From: Spirochaetaceae bacterium
Lineage (GTDB): Bacteria; Spirochaetota; Spirochaetia; Treponematales; Rectinemataceae
Assembly: GCA_026418115.1 (NCBI GenBank)
Contig: JAOABY010000002.1
Coordinates: 1 to 64,000, forward strand
Reading direction: 5' to 3'
DNA length: 64,000 nucleotides
Of the stretch, positions 27,738-36,715 are shown one piece after another; position 1 is the stretch's first letter; every line of letters begins with the position of its first letter. A program made the position numbers and the translations under genes. The notes under the pieces were generated by a model, which was given only the letters and a program-made list of their open reading frames with translations, ran no database searches and was not told where the DNA came from.

Positions 27738-28937
27738 TCAGATGCCGAACACTCTCTGTTTGCCTCTTGCCAGAATACTCTCGAGCATGGATGCTGGGTT
27801 CTGGAACTTTCCGAGCAGGATCATGGCCGCGATGATGTAGGGCTTGTAGCTCGCTTCGCGGTAGGTGTCGTCACGATAGCGGTCGAAGACGCTGGCGGCA
27901 ACTTCGCCGGCCTTGCAGGAGACACCGGTGATATCAGCTGGCAGGCAGTGCATGTAGAGTGCCTTGCCGCCCTTGGTGAGCTTCATCTTCTCTTCGGTGC
28001 ATTCCCAATCCTGGAACTTGGCGTTGTTGGCGAGACACTCCTTTTCGAGATCCTTGAGGCCTTCCTTGTCGCCTGCATGGAGGAGTGGTACGCGGCGGAG
28101 CATGACATCATAGGGCGCCCAGCTCTTCGGGTAGACAATGTCTGCATCCTTGAAGGCTTCGTCCATGGAGTCGGTGTAGGTGAAGGAGCCGCCGGATTCC
28201 CTAGCCTGCTTCTTCGAGAGCTCGACGACATCGGGGATGAGGTCGTAGCCTTTGGGATGGGCGAGCACGATATCCATGCCGAATCGGCTTGCGAGCCCGA
28301 TGACGCCCTGCGGTACCGAGAGCGGCTTGCCGTAGGAGGGGCTGTATGCCCAGCTCATGACGATCTTTTTGCCTTTGAGCTTGTCGAGGCCGCCATAGTA
28401 GTGGGCAAGGTGCAGGAAGTCAGCCATCGACTGGGTCGGGTGGTCGATATCGCTCTGCAGGTTGACGATGGTGGGGCGAGAGGGCAGGACGCCTGCCTTG
28501 ACGCCGTCATCGAGGGCCTGGGCGACTTCGCGCTGGTAGCGGTCGCCTTCACCGAGATACATGTCGTCCCGGATGCCGATTGCTTCGGTGAGGAAGCTGA
28601 TCATGTTGGCGGTCTCGCGCACGGTTTCACCATGGGCTATCTGGCTCTTGCCTTCATCGAGGTCCTGGATGTAGAGGCCGAGCAGGTCGCAGGCCGAGGC
28701 GAAGGAGAAGCGGGTTCTGGTCGAGTTGTCGCGGAAGTTCGACACGGCGATACCCGAATCGAAAATGCGCGGGCTGATGTTCTGCTCCCGCATGGTCCGG
28801 AGAATGTCGGCAACGAGGAAGGTGGCCTCGATTTCATCCGATGATTTTTCCCAGGTAAGAAGGAAGTCCTTACCTGCCATATTGATGCGCTTGCCGCGCA
28901 GCTGCTCGATCATCGAGCGGATGGTTGCTGTGTCCAT
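27738..28937 (-). CDS. ygeW: Knotted carbamoyltransferase YgeW
   Basis: 399 residues. Carbamoyltransferase motifs are NSTRTRFSF (carbamoyl-phosphate binding), HPTQSMAD and HCLPAD. The long stretches DLDEGKSQIAHGETVRETANMISF and AYSPSYGKPLSVPQG match E. coli YgeW, a member of the AOTCase/OTCase family with a knotted fold. In the purine cluster it is thought to handle a carbamoyl group released during ring breakdown. The second of two adjacent ATGs (28937) is better spaced from GGGAGG. Last gene before the operon terminator. No carbamate kinase gene is in the window. Confidence 0.95.
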   Translation of the reverse strand: MDTATIRSMIEQLRGKRINMAGKDFLLTWEKSSDEIEATFLVADILRTMREQNISPRIFDSGIAVSNFRDNSTRTRFSFASACDLLGLYIQDLDEGKSQIAHGETVRETANMISFLTEAIGIRDDMYLGEGDRYQREVAQALDDGVKAGVLPSRPTIVNLQSDIDHPTQSMADFLHLAHYYGGLDKLKGKKIVMSWAYSPSYGKPLSVPQGVIGLASRFGMDIVLAHPKGYDLIPDVVELSKKQARESGGSFTYTDSMDEAFKDADIVYPKSWAPYDVMLRRVPLLHAGDKEGLKDLEKECLANNAKFQDWECTEEKMKLTKGGKALYMHCLPADITGVSCKAGEVAASVFDRYRDDTYREASYKPYIIAAMILLGKFQNPASMLESILARGKQRVFGI

Positions 28938-29018
28938 CATGACCTCCCTTAAAATTCATGTGCTGGGCATGCATAGTGCCGGACTGTTGCGACCGGCTCG
29001 GGCATGCCTCTGCACCAG

Positions 29019-30413
29019 TTACAGAATGCCTGCCTTTCGATACATGCGCTCGCAGGCTGAGAGCGCGTTTCTCTTGATCATGTCCTCGTCTGCGTTGACG
29101 AGGCGACCGTGCCGCACCACCTGTCGACCATTGACGATCAGGTGATCGACTTCGTGATTGTAGCCCGAGAATATCAGTGCAGCCAGTGGATCCGACAGAG
29201 CACCGGCGTACTCGAGCTTCATCACATCGAAGAGCGCAAGGTCGGCAAGCCTGCCTTCCTCGATTGCGCCTGCCTGGTCAAAACCGAGGATCCGTGCACC
29301 GCCTTCGGTGGCAAGGTGCAGCGCCTCTCCTGCGGTGAGGCCTGCGGAGCCATAGCGAACCCTCTGCAGCAGCAGTGCCTGTCGCACTTCGCCCAGCATG
29401 TCCGAGGTGTCGTTCGATGCAGATCCATCAACGGCGAGCCCTACCGGCACACCCCTATCGAGCATGTCGCGTACGCGGCAGATGCCGGATCCCAGTCTCA
29501 TGTTCGAGGAGGGGCAGTGTGCCACACCCGTGCCGGTCTTTGCCAGGAACTCGAGTTCTTCATCATTGAAGAAGATGCCATGGGCATACCATACATCGGA
29601 ACCCACGAAGTCGCAGTCCTGCATGACCTGGAGTGGGCGACGATGATACACCTGCACGCAGTAGTCATCCTCGTCAGAGGTTTCGGCAAGATGAGTGTGA
29701 AGTCGTGCGCCGTAGCGCCGCGCAAGCGCAGCCGACTGGCTCATGAGTCGCTCGCTCACCGAGAAGGGGGAGCAGGGAGCGAGGGCAACCTTGCGCATGG
29801 CGTCGGGTGCCGGATCATGAAAGCGGCGCAGGGTTTCCTCGCTGTGCATCAGGATGGTTTCCTCGTCCTGTACGGTGGTGTCGGGCGGCAGACCACCATC
29901 CTTTTTCGACCGCGACATGGAGCCGCGCGTGGGCGCGAACCTGAGGCCGATGTCAGCGGCTGCCCGGAACTGGAGGCTCGGTATGTCGCCTGCAAAGCCA
30001 GCAGGATAGAGATAGTGGTGGTCGGTGCTGAGCGTGCAGCCGGTCTTGGCGAGTTCCGCCATTGCGAGCATACTCGACCAGTACACAGCTTCGGGATCGA
30101 GGAATTTCCAGATCTCGTACAGGTACACCAGCCAGTCGAAGAGCTTGGCATCCTGGACGGCGGGGAGATTGCGGGTGAGGGTCTGGTAGAAGTGGTGATG
30201 GGTATTCACCAGGCCCGGCACCACGACATGGCGCGAGGCATCGATGACGGTGGCACCTTCGGGAGCCTGCAGGTTCGATGCAATGCGCGCGATCCTGTTC
30301 CCCTCGATGAGAATGTCGGTACCACGGAGCAAGCTGAAACGGTGACGTGATGAAGCCGCGGTGTCTAGCCTGGCAGGCACCGCGACCGCAAAGCAATCCT
30401 TCAGCAGGATCAC
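29019..30413 (-). CDS. 8-oxoguanine deaminase-like amidohydrolase (AtzB/TrzA family)
   Basis: 464 residues. Metal-binding motifs NTHHHFYQTLTR, HTHLAETSDED and DGSASND identify a COG0402 deaminase. The segment SSNMRLGSGICRVRDMLD and the LFDWLVYLYEIWKFLDP region resemble 8-oxoguanine deaminases, which form urate from 8-oxoguanine. This is a different subgroup from the SsnA gene upstream. The stop of the preceding PLP gene overlaps its ATG by four bases. Other guanine-like or s-triazine-like substrates remain possible. Confidence 0.85.
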   Translation of the reverse strand: MILLKDCFAVAVPARLDTAASSRHRFSLLRGTDILIEGNRIARIASNLQAPEGATVIDASRHVVVPGLVNTHHHFYQTLTRNLPAVQDAKLFDWLVYLYEIWKFLDPEAVYWSSMLAMAELAKTGCTLSTDHHYLYPAGFAGDIPSLQFRAAADIGLRFAPTRGSMSRSKKDGGLPPDTTVQDEETILMHSEETLRRFHDPAPDAMRKVALAPCSPFSVSERLMSQSAALARRYGARLHTHLAETSDEDDYCVQVYHRRPLQVMQDCDFVGSDVWYAHGIFFNDEELEFLAKTGTGVAHCPSSNMRLGSGICRVRDMLDRGVPVGLAVDGSASNDTSDMLGEVRQALLLQRVRYGSAGLTAGEALHLATEGGARILGFDQAGAIEEGRLADLALFDVMKLEYAGALSDPLAALIFSGYNHEVDHLIVNGRQVVRHGRLVNADEDMIKRNALSACERMYRKAGIL

Positions 30414-31867
30414 TTCAGAACCTCCGCATTGAAGTCTTCTATGAGCCGATCGAGCTCATCAGCCTGGCGATGGAGACCGCCCCAGTAGTTGCGGTAATCA
30501 TCCCACTGGGCGCGAAGCTCGTTCAGATCCTTGCCAAGCTGCTCGATCCAGGTGAAGTACTTGAGGTTGTGGGCGCGTCGGCGATCCACATGGGTCATAT
30601 CGAAGACATAGTCGACCGACAGACCCTGCAGGCGGTCGTAATCGCGATCAGCCTGCCGCTGATCGTATGGCCCGCGCTCGGCAGTCAGCTCGGCGAGTCT
30701 CGACTGATACATGGCCATGGAATCGGTGAACATGGTGAAGACGACATCATCTTCGCCCAGCTCGTAGTACTTGGCAAACTTGATGGCAGCCAGCAGATTG
30801 CCCACACCGGAAATGCCGAGCCAGTCGAGCCGCTCGACCACGGAGGGATCAGCGCCTGCCTCAATCAGAAGCTTGCGGCCTGCCGGTTCGTTGAACAGTC
30901 TGATGAAGCGCATGGGCAGCTCGTCATCGACGCCGATGGCGGCATCCGTGTCGCGGAAGTTGTGAATCCAGGGGATGTGCTTGTCACCGATACCTTCGAT
31001 GCGGTGGCCGCCAAAGCCATTTTCAAGAATGGTGGGGCACTGCAGCGCTTCGCCAACCGCCAGGCGTGCGCCAGGGAAGTGCTCCTTGATGTAGGAACCG
31101 GAACCGAGGGTGCCTGCCGATCCGGAAGACAGGACGACGCCGCCGATGTGGGCATTGGGGCCGCCGATTTCACGGAAGACCTCTTCCATGGCGGGCCCGG
31201 TGATCTGATAGTGCCAGAGGTGGTTGGGCAGCTGATCGAACTGATTGAAGATCACGACATCATGGCGAGTGCGCTGCAGCTCTACGCATTTGTCGAAGAT
31301 TTCCTTGACATTGGACTCGCAGCCTGGAGTAGCAATGACTTCCTCAGCCATGGTCTTGAGCCACTCAAAGCGTTCCCAGCTCATTTCGGCGGGGAGAATC
31401 GCCACGCTTGGGCAGGAGAGAAGCCTGGAAATATAGGCGCCGCCACGGCAGTAGTTGCCCGTGCTGGGCCAGACGGCCTTCTTGGTGGTGGGATCGAAGC
31501 GTCCGGTCACCAGTTCGGGAGCAAGGCAGGCATAGGCTGCGCCAACTTTATGCGCACCGGTCGGGAACCATTTGCCGCACAGCCCGACGATTCGTGCTTT
31601 GGTACCGGTGATGGCGCGGGGAATTTCAAGATAATTGACCTTGCCGAACCCCCCGCCGAATTCTTTGGCTTCGTTATGCCAGTTGACGCGGAAAAGGTTG
31701 CGGGGATGGACATCCCAGAGCCCGATGTTCGAAAGCTCCTTCTTGATGGATTCCGGGATTTTCGAGGGATCACGCATCTGCGCGAAGGTGGGAAGCAAAA
31801 TGCCTTTCTGGCGGCAGCGCTCGATATTCTTTCTGCGCTGCTGCTCGTTGACGTTGAGATCGATCAT
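30410..31867 (-). CDS. PLP-dependent beta-family enzyme of the purine cluster (function unknown)
   Basis: 485 residues, fold type II PLP enzyme (cysteine synthase/TrpB-like). The likely Schiff-base lysine is in PTGAHKVGAAYA and the phosphate cup is SSGSAGTLGSG. It is not YgeX, yet it occupies the cluster beside ygeW and two aminohydrolases, so it may process an amino-acid product of purine ring cleavage. The start at 31867 has AAGGAG upstream; the ORF track adds 81 residues from the leader. Transcribed from its own extended -10 promoter. Confidence 0.8.
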   Translation of the reverse strand: MIDLNVNEQQRRKNIERCRQKGILLPTFAQMRDPSKIPESIKKELSNIGLWDVHPRNLFRVNWHNEAKEFGGGFGKVNYLEIPRAITGTKARIVGLCGKWFPTGAHKVGAAYACLAPELVTGRFDPTTKKAVWPSTGNYCRGGAYISRLLSCPSVAILPAEMSWERFEWLKTMAEEVIATPGCESNVKEIFDKCVELQRTRHDVVIFNQFDQLPNHLWHYQITGPAMEEVFREIGGPNAHIGGVVLSSGSAGTLGSGSYIKEHFPGARLAVGEALQCPTILENGFGGHRIEGIGDKHIPWIHNFRDTDAAIGVDDELPMRFIRLFNEPAGRKLLIEAGADPSVVERLDWLGISGVGNLLAAIKFAKYYELGEDDVVFTMFTDSMAMYQSRLAELTAERGPYDQRQADRDYDRLQGLSVDYVFDMTHVDRRRAHNLKYFTWIEQLGKDLNELRAQWDDYRNYWGGLHRQADELDRLIEDFNAEVLK

Positions 31868-31999
31868 CGATGACTCCTTGCTGCGAAGCTTTCTGAAATT
31901 CCTACAGTCCACAGAGCAGCTCTGCCACCGATTTTGAGTGCTGGTGACCATGAGCAGCTGTAAACCTGGAACCGCGCCCATGGGCGCATAATCTCCCAA

Positions 32000-32008
32000 A
32001 GTATAGCA
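32000..32008 (-). promoter_or_regulatory. Extended -10 promoter for the PLP-deaminase-ygeW unit
   Basis: On the minus strand TGCTATACT, an extended -10 with no good -35. It predicts a leader of about 125 nt. Confidence 0.4.
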
Positions 32009-32066
32009 CAAGTTCATGCAATTGAGGAGTGGCGGGCTGCTGACGGCAGTATCATGATGTCGGCCT

Positions 32067-32101
32067 TTGACAACACCTGAGGCGGATCCTACAATACTGT
32101 C
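32067..32101 (+). promoter_or_regulatory. Near-consensus promoter of the sirtuin gene, leaderless geometry
   Basis: TTGACA (32067-32072), 17 bp, TACAAT (32090-32095), six bases, ATG at 32102. This is the clearest leaderless candidate in the window. Confidence 0.7.
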
Positions 32102-32806
32102 ATGCGGCATGTCGTGTTTCTTTCCGGAGCAGGTATTTCTGCCGAATCAGGTATCAGTACGTTCCGCGATTCTGGCGGCCTCTGGGACACCTATGACGTC
32201 ATGGAGGTCTGCAGTGCGGGAGCCTTCCAGCGCAATCGCCACTTCATCATGGACTTCTACAACAAGAGGCGGAAAGATCTTGCTACAGTACAGCCCAATC
32301 CTGCCCATTTCATGATTGCTGCGCTGCAGCGGGAATTCCCGGGCCGGGTGCTCAATCTTACCCAGAATGTGGACGATCTTTTCGAGAAGGCCGGCTGTCA
32401 GCACACCATTCATCTGCATGGAGAACTCACCAAGGCGCGGTGCGAGCGCTGCGGTTTCGTGTGGCATATCGGCTACAGAGATATAGATCCCGAGGAGCGA
32501 TGCCCCAGCTGCAAGGGCTCGAGTGTTCGCCACCATGTCGTGATGTTTCATGAGGAAGCACCAGAGTACGAACATCTTTACGCAGCCATTGAAGGTCTTG
32601 CGCATGATGGCATGCTGGTGGTCATCGGCACTTCCGGTTTTGTGCTCCCCATAGATGAGTTCGCACGCATGGCCCCTCACAGCATTCTCAACAACCTCGA
32701 GCCACTTCCTACCATAGATGAGAGTGCATTCAAAGTCCGGCTGTATGAGCCAGCTACAAGCGCTGCTCCCAAAATTGCCGCGATGGTGAGGGAATATCTG
32801 GGCTGA
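32102..32806 (+). CDS. NAD-dependent protein deacylase (sirtuin, CobB-like)
   Basis: 234 residues. NAD-binding motifs GAGISAESGISTFRD and TQNVDDLFEKAG, the catalytic His in HLHGEL, and four zinc cysteines (CERC...CPSC). The FYNKRR sequence matches the Tyr-x-x-Arg of CobB/SIRT5 enzymes that also remove succinyl or malonyl groups. It stands alone on the plus strand within the purine cluster and has its own strong promoter. Confidence 0.9.
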   Translation: MRHVVFLSGAGISAESGISTFRDSGGLWDTYDVMEVCSAGAFQRNRHFIMDFYNKRRKDLATVQPNPAHFMIAALQREFPGRVLNLTQNVDDLFEKAGCQHTIHLHGELTKARCERCGFVWHIGYRDIDPEERCPSCKGSSVRHHVVMFHEEAPEYEHLYAAIEGLAHDGMLVVIGTSGFVLPIDEFARMAPHSILNNLEPLPTIDESAFKVRLYEPATSAAPKIAAMVREYLG

Positions 32807-32837
32807 TGCAGAGTCCAGCCCAGATTTGCAGATAGAA

Positions 32838-32866
32838 ACAGGCCCCGTGCCAGCCACGGGGCCTGT
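32838..32866. terminator. Bidirectional hairpin between sirtuin and PLP gene
   Basis: Perfect 12-bp arms ACAGGCCCCGTG and CACGGGGCCTGT with a 5-base loop, between two convergent gene ends. On the minus strand it is followed by TTTCTATCT. Confidence 0.65.
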
Positions 32867-32938
32867 TCGTGCCGATATGCTTTGGGAGCGCCCTGTCTGA
32901 CCGGCTTCAGCCAGAGCAGGCGTCCTTGTGATACTGTC

Positions 32939-34132
32939 TCAGATCTCGAGTCCCACTCCCCGTGCAGCAGATCGGATGTCTTTCAGGCCGCTGCCGGTGA
33001 GCATAACTACGATGTGGGACTGTGGATCGAGCTCGGCTCTGGCTTTCAGGAATCCTGCATAGGCGCAGGCGCTCGAAGGTTCTGCAAAGAGCCCCGACAT
33101 GCGTGCCAGAGATCGCTGAGCCTCAAGGATGTCCGCATCGCTTACCACCACGGCATGTCCCTTGTGCTGGCGCAGCTTGTTGAGCGTGTAGTAGCCATTG
33201 CGCGGGATGTCCACGGATATGGAATCGGCTATCGTCGAAGAGGGGATTGCCTCGAAACGCCCTGTCGCGAGGGCTCGGGCAATGGCGCTGGAGCCTTCTG
33301 CCTGTGCTGCCCAGATCGTTGGCATGTGCTCGATCCAGCCAAGGCGCAACAGGTCTTCGAACCCTCTGATAACGCCGGCAATGATGACACCGTCGCCAGT
33401 GGGGACAAAGACATGATCCGGGGCGCGATAGACCGTGTCTGTACGTACAGATGCAGCCCCCTGTGATGCGAGCGCGGCTCCCAGGTCTCGCGCTATCTCG
33501 AAGCTCGCTGTCTTTTTGCCCTCGATGGTGAGAGGATTGTAGGCCGTATTGCGGGAGAGCATGCCGGTTGCCCTGGAATAGGCGAGTGACTGGTCAAAGG
33601 CGAGGTCATAGGTGCCGTCAACCTCGACCAGCTCTGCCCCATACTGCAGTATCTGCACGCGTTTGGCGATGGGGGCAGCCTTGGGCACATATACCTTGAT
33701 GCGTATACCGGCAGCCGCGCCAATGCATGCCATGCTCGAGGCGGCATTGCCCGTGGAGGCAAGTACAATCTCTCCTATCCCGAACTTGCGAGCAAAGGCG
33801 GCTACCAGCCAGCTTGCCCTGTCCTTGTAGGAGCCAGAGGGGTTGCAGGTGTCGTCCTTGAGCCAGAGATGGGGCATGCCGAGCTCGGCACGCAGGCGTT
33901 CCGGCGCCCAGAGGGGTGTCTCACCCACCGGAATCGGCGGGAAGTACGGTGCTTCCACTGGAAGGGGGAGAGAGCCCAGTGCGGGATCGTCCCCTTCCCA
34001 TGTGCACTCCAGCACGCCACGTAGCGGCTCATCGGGGCGCTGCGATGTCGCGCAGACGTCGCAGACATAGCGCCCCGGCTCGATGGCATAGGTGCTGCCG
34101 CAGGTGGGGCAGCGGTAGTGCCAGTGGGTCAC
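32939..34132 (-). CDS. Threonine synthase-like PLP enzyme with N-terminal zinc ribbon
   Basis: 397 residues. The first 30 residues carry CPTCG...CDVC, a zinc ribbon. The PLP lysine is in NPSGSYKDRAS and the phosphate loop region includes ASTGNAASSMA. The fold matches threonine synthase, but its position directly after ygeY in the purine cluster suggests a role there, perhaps replacing the diaminopropionate ammonia-lyase YgeX. True threonine synthesis is less likely with no other thr gene nearby. Confidence 0.82.
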   Translation of the reverse strand: MTHWHYRCPTCGSTYAIEPGRYVCDVCATSQRPDEPLRGVLECTWEGDDPALGSLPLPVEAPYFPPIPVGETPLWAPERLRAELGMPHLWLKDDTCNPSGSYKDRASWLVAAFARKFGIGEIVLASTGNAASSMACIGAAAGIRIKVYVPKAAPIAKRVQILQYGAELVEVDGTYDLAFDQSLAYSRATGMLSRNTAYNPLTIEGKKTASFEIARDLGAALASQGAASVRTDTVYRAPDHVFVPTGDGVIIAGVIRGFEDLLRLGWIEHMPTIWAAQAEGSSAIARALATGRFEAIPSSTIADSISVDIPRNGYYTLNKLRQHKGHAVVVSDADILEAQRSLARMSGLFAEPSSACAYAGFLKARAELDPQSHIVVMLTGSGLKDIRSAARGVGLEI

Positions 34133-34144
34133 GGCATGCCTCGC

Positions 34145-35353
34145 TTACTTCCGCGCTTCAAGAGCGTAGGGCAGGGCAGCATAGAAGGCTGCAGCGATCT
34201 CGAGGTCGTCAATGCGGTTGATTTCATTGGGAGCGTGAGCCTGCGCCTCGTCGCCGGGGCCGAATCCGATGACAGGGATTCTGTGGCGGCCGCAGATGGC
34301 GACGCCATTAGTCGAGAAGGTCCACTTGTCGACGACGGGAGCCTTGCCGAAGAGCGCGGTATAGGCATCCACGCCAGACTGCACGAGCATATGATCGGCG
34401 GGGATCTTCCAGGTGGGGAAATAGAGCTCCTGATGGTACTCGGTGCCGGTCCATGCAGGCTTGCGGTACTCAGGCATGTACACCTTGAAGTTGTCCACAC
34501 CAGCCTCGCGCAGGGAGTCTTCGACCTGCCTTATGGCAATCTCGTCGGTCTCGCCCCAGGTGAGGCGGCGATCGCAGTAGAGCATGGCCTGGTCGGGCAC
34601 GGCACATTGGCTCGGGCCATGGACGTTGATCTGGCTGACCGTGATGGTACCTTTGCCAAGGAAATTGTCGTCATCCGGCTGCAGCCGCTCATTCAGTTTT
34701 TCGATGGCGAGGGCAGCGCGGGCAGCCTTGTAGGCGGCGCTGTCTCCACGCTCGGGAGCCGAGCCATGGCAGGAGATGCCTTTGATGTCGATCTGGATTT
34801 CCATGCGGCCGCGATGCCCGCGATACAGCCGGCACGAGGTCGGCTCGGTGGAGACGGCAAAATCGGGGACGAACTTCTCTTCTTCAATAAGGTATTTCCA
34901 GCACATGCCGTCACAGTCTTCTTCAATGGTGGTAAAGGCAAACCAGACTTCGTATTCTCCGGAATAGCCGAGATCCTTGAGGATGCGCGCAGCGGTGATC
35001 ATCGAGGCAGCACCGCCAAGCTGATCCGATGCGCCACGGCCGTGCACGAGCCCGTCTTTGATGAGTCCCGAGAAGGGGGACAGTTTCCACTGGGAGGGAT
35101 CTCCTACGCCAACCGTATCGATGTGTGCATCAAACACCAGTTTTTTGGGCCCCTTGCCGACGCGGCCAAGCAGCGAACCAAGACCGTCGATCCAGAGGTC
35201 TTCCATCCCTGCTTCCTCGCAGAGCTGCTTGAGCAGCATGATGCGATCTTTCTCGGTCGTGGAGAAGCCGGGAACCTGGATGATCTTGCTCAGGTTCTGG
35301 GCGGTGTAGTCGCGGTACTGCCGCGCCAACTCGCGAATTCTTGTGCTGTCCAT
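34145..35353 (-). CDS. ygeY: YgeY-family zinc peptidase/deacylase
   Basis: 402 residues, M20 metallopeptidase family. Metal-site motifs are FDAHIDTVGVGD and GRGASDQLGG, with catalytic Glu in TIEEDCDGM. Close to E. coli YgeY, which acts in the purine/urate degradation cluster, presumably hydrolysing an amide intermediate. It lies 3 bp after ssnA and 12 bp before the threonine synthase-like gene. Confidence 0.92.
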   Translation of the reverse strand: MDSTRIRELARQYRDYTAQNLSKIIQVPGFSTTEKDRIMLLKQLCEEAGMEDLWIDGLGSLLGRVGKGPKKLVFDAHIDTVGVGDPSQWKLSPFSGLIKDGLVHGRGASDQLGGAASMITAARILKDLGYSGEYEVWFAFTTIEEDCDGMCWKYLIEEEKFVPDFAVSTEPTSCRLYRGHRGRMEIQIDIKGISCHGSAPERGDSAAYKAARAALAIEKLNERLQPDDDNFLGKGTITVSQINVHGPSQCAVPDQAMLYCDRRLTWGETDEIAIRQVEDSLREAGVDNFKVYMPEYRKPAWTGTEYHQELYFPTWKIPADHMLVQSGVDAYTALFGKAPVVDKWTFSTNGVAICGRHRIPVIGFGPGDEAQAHAPNEINRIDDLEIAAAFYAALPYALEARK

Positions 35354-35356
35354 ATA

Positions 35357-36715
35357 TTACCTCGCTTCCATTCTTCTCCAGAGCCGTATGGCCTGGATGC
35401 GTGCAAATGACTGAATCTGTACATCATCGAAGAGCGGCCTGTGGTCCAGGATGCGGATGCTGCCTGCCACCATGACGGTCCGCGCACTGCGTGAGGACAT
35501 GCCGAAGGCCATATGCCCGGCGATGTTCTCTCCGGTCAGGGGGGTGGGAGGATCATAGTCCCAGAGGACCAGGTCGGCTGGCGCTCCTTCTCTGACCGTA
35601 CCGAAGCCCGGGAAGTCCGGCGAAAAATCCTGCGCGAAATAGCGCTGGATGAGGCGATTGCCCCGATGCAGCACCTTGAGGAAATCTCCCGGCCACCACG
35701 GCCCCTGGCTCTCACGATGGCGGAACACTGCGAACTTGAATTCCTCCAGCATGTCCGCTCCCATCCCGTCCGTACCCAGCACCACATTGCGGAAGCTGGG
35801 CAGGTTATGATTGTAGCCCACTGCATTGTTCATGTTCGAGCGTGCATTGTGAGCCAGGAAGGCATCCCGTGCATTCATGATCTCGATTTCGGAAGGACTG
35901 AGCCAGACGCCGTGCCCGATGATGCTACGCTCGTTGAGTGCGCCTGCAGCCTCCATGCGCTCTACCGGATCCTTGCCAAAGCGATGGCGGGCATCGACTG
36001 CATCGAACTTGTCCTCGGCCAGATGGATGTGGAGACCGCGACCAGTCTGGCGTACGGCATCAGCGAGCGCTTCCAGCGTCTCCTGGCCCACGGTGAAGCT
36101 CGCATGGGCTCCTATGGATACCTCGACCAGAGGTTTCCTGCCGAAGGCGCGGATGGCATCTACCTCTCGTGCAAAACGCAGGTTTTCGGCGACGCCTGCG
36201 CGGGCCCCCTCCAAGCCATTGCGGTCTGTGGTCTCATAGCAGAGAATGCCCCGGACGCCGGTCTGTTCATACGCTTCTCGTATGATCGAGAGGCTGCCAT
36301 CGATGCACTCCGGTCCGGCATGATGATCCACCAGGCTGGTCACTCCCGCCTTCAGCGCGTCGGCGCAGCCGGCGAGCGCACTTGCGTGCAGGATTTCCGG
36401 ATCGATTGCCCGATCCAGTCGCCACCAGAGATGGTCCAGCAGCTGCGCGAAATCCTTGGATGGCTTGATGGCAACCAGCATGCCGCGAGCAAGGGCGGAG
36501 TACAGGTGGGTATGACTGCAGACAAGACCTGCCGAAAGGTAGCCACCTTCGCCCGCAACCTTGGCCTGAGGATACTGCTCGTACAGATTCTGTCCAATTT
36601 TGGCGATAGTGCCGGCATGCTCACCTTCGCCAGCTTCCCACACCAGGACATCGGTCGGCTCCGAGACCGATGGCGGTTCGAACTCAAGTATCTGAACCTT
36701 GCGGAACAGGATCAT
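35357..36715 (-). CDS. ssnA: SsnA-family aminohydrolase
   Basis: 452 residues, COG0402 amidohydrolase. Metal ligands are in SHTHLYSALARGM, HIHLAED and GTDGMGADM. The LGTDGMGADMLEEFKFAVFRHR stretch is characteristic of SsnA of the ygfK-ssnA cluster. The start at 36715 overlaps the ygfK stop (ATGA) and follows GGAGG; the ORF track adds 12 residues. Its exact substrate in purine breakdown is not established here. Confidence 0.92.
   Translation of the reverse strand: MILFRKVQILEFEPPSVSEPTDVLVWEAGEGEHAGTIAKIGQNLYEQYPQAKVAGEGGYLSAGLVCSHTHLYSALARGMLVAIKPSKDFAQLLDHLWWRLDRAIDPEILHASALAGCADALKAGVTSLVDHHAGPECIDGSLSIIREAYEQTGVRGILCYETTDRNGLEGARAGVAENLRFAREVDAIRAFGRKPLVEVSIGAHASFTVGQETLEALADAVRQTGRGLHIHLAEDKFDAVDARHRFGKDPVERMEAAGALNERSIIGHGVWLSPSEIEIMNARDAFLAHNARSNMNNAVGYNHNLPSFRNVVLGTDGMGADMLEEFKFAVFRHRESQGPWWPGDFLKVLHRGNRLIQRYFAQDFSPDFPGFGTVREGAPADLVLWDYDPPTPLTGENIAGHMAFGMSSRSARTVMVAGSIRILDHRPLFDDVQIQSFARIQAIRLWRRMEAR

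Noticed and set aside
30347-31873. 508-codon plus-strand ORF opposite the PLP enzyme, and similar ones at 29109-30350, 34118-35410, 35513-36736, 11814-13052 and 38314-39714
   Set aside because: All are mirror frames of strongly supported minus-strand genes with no family features of their own.
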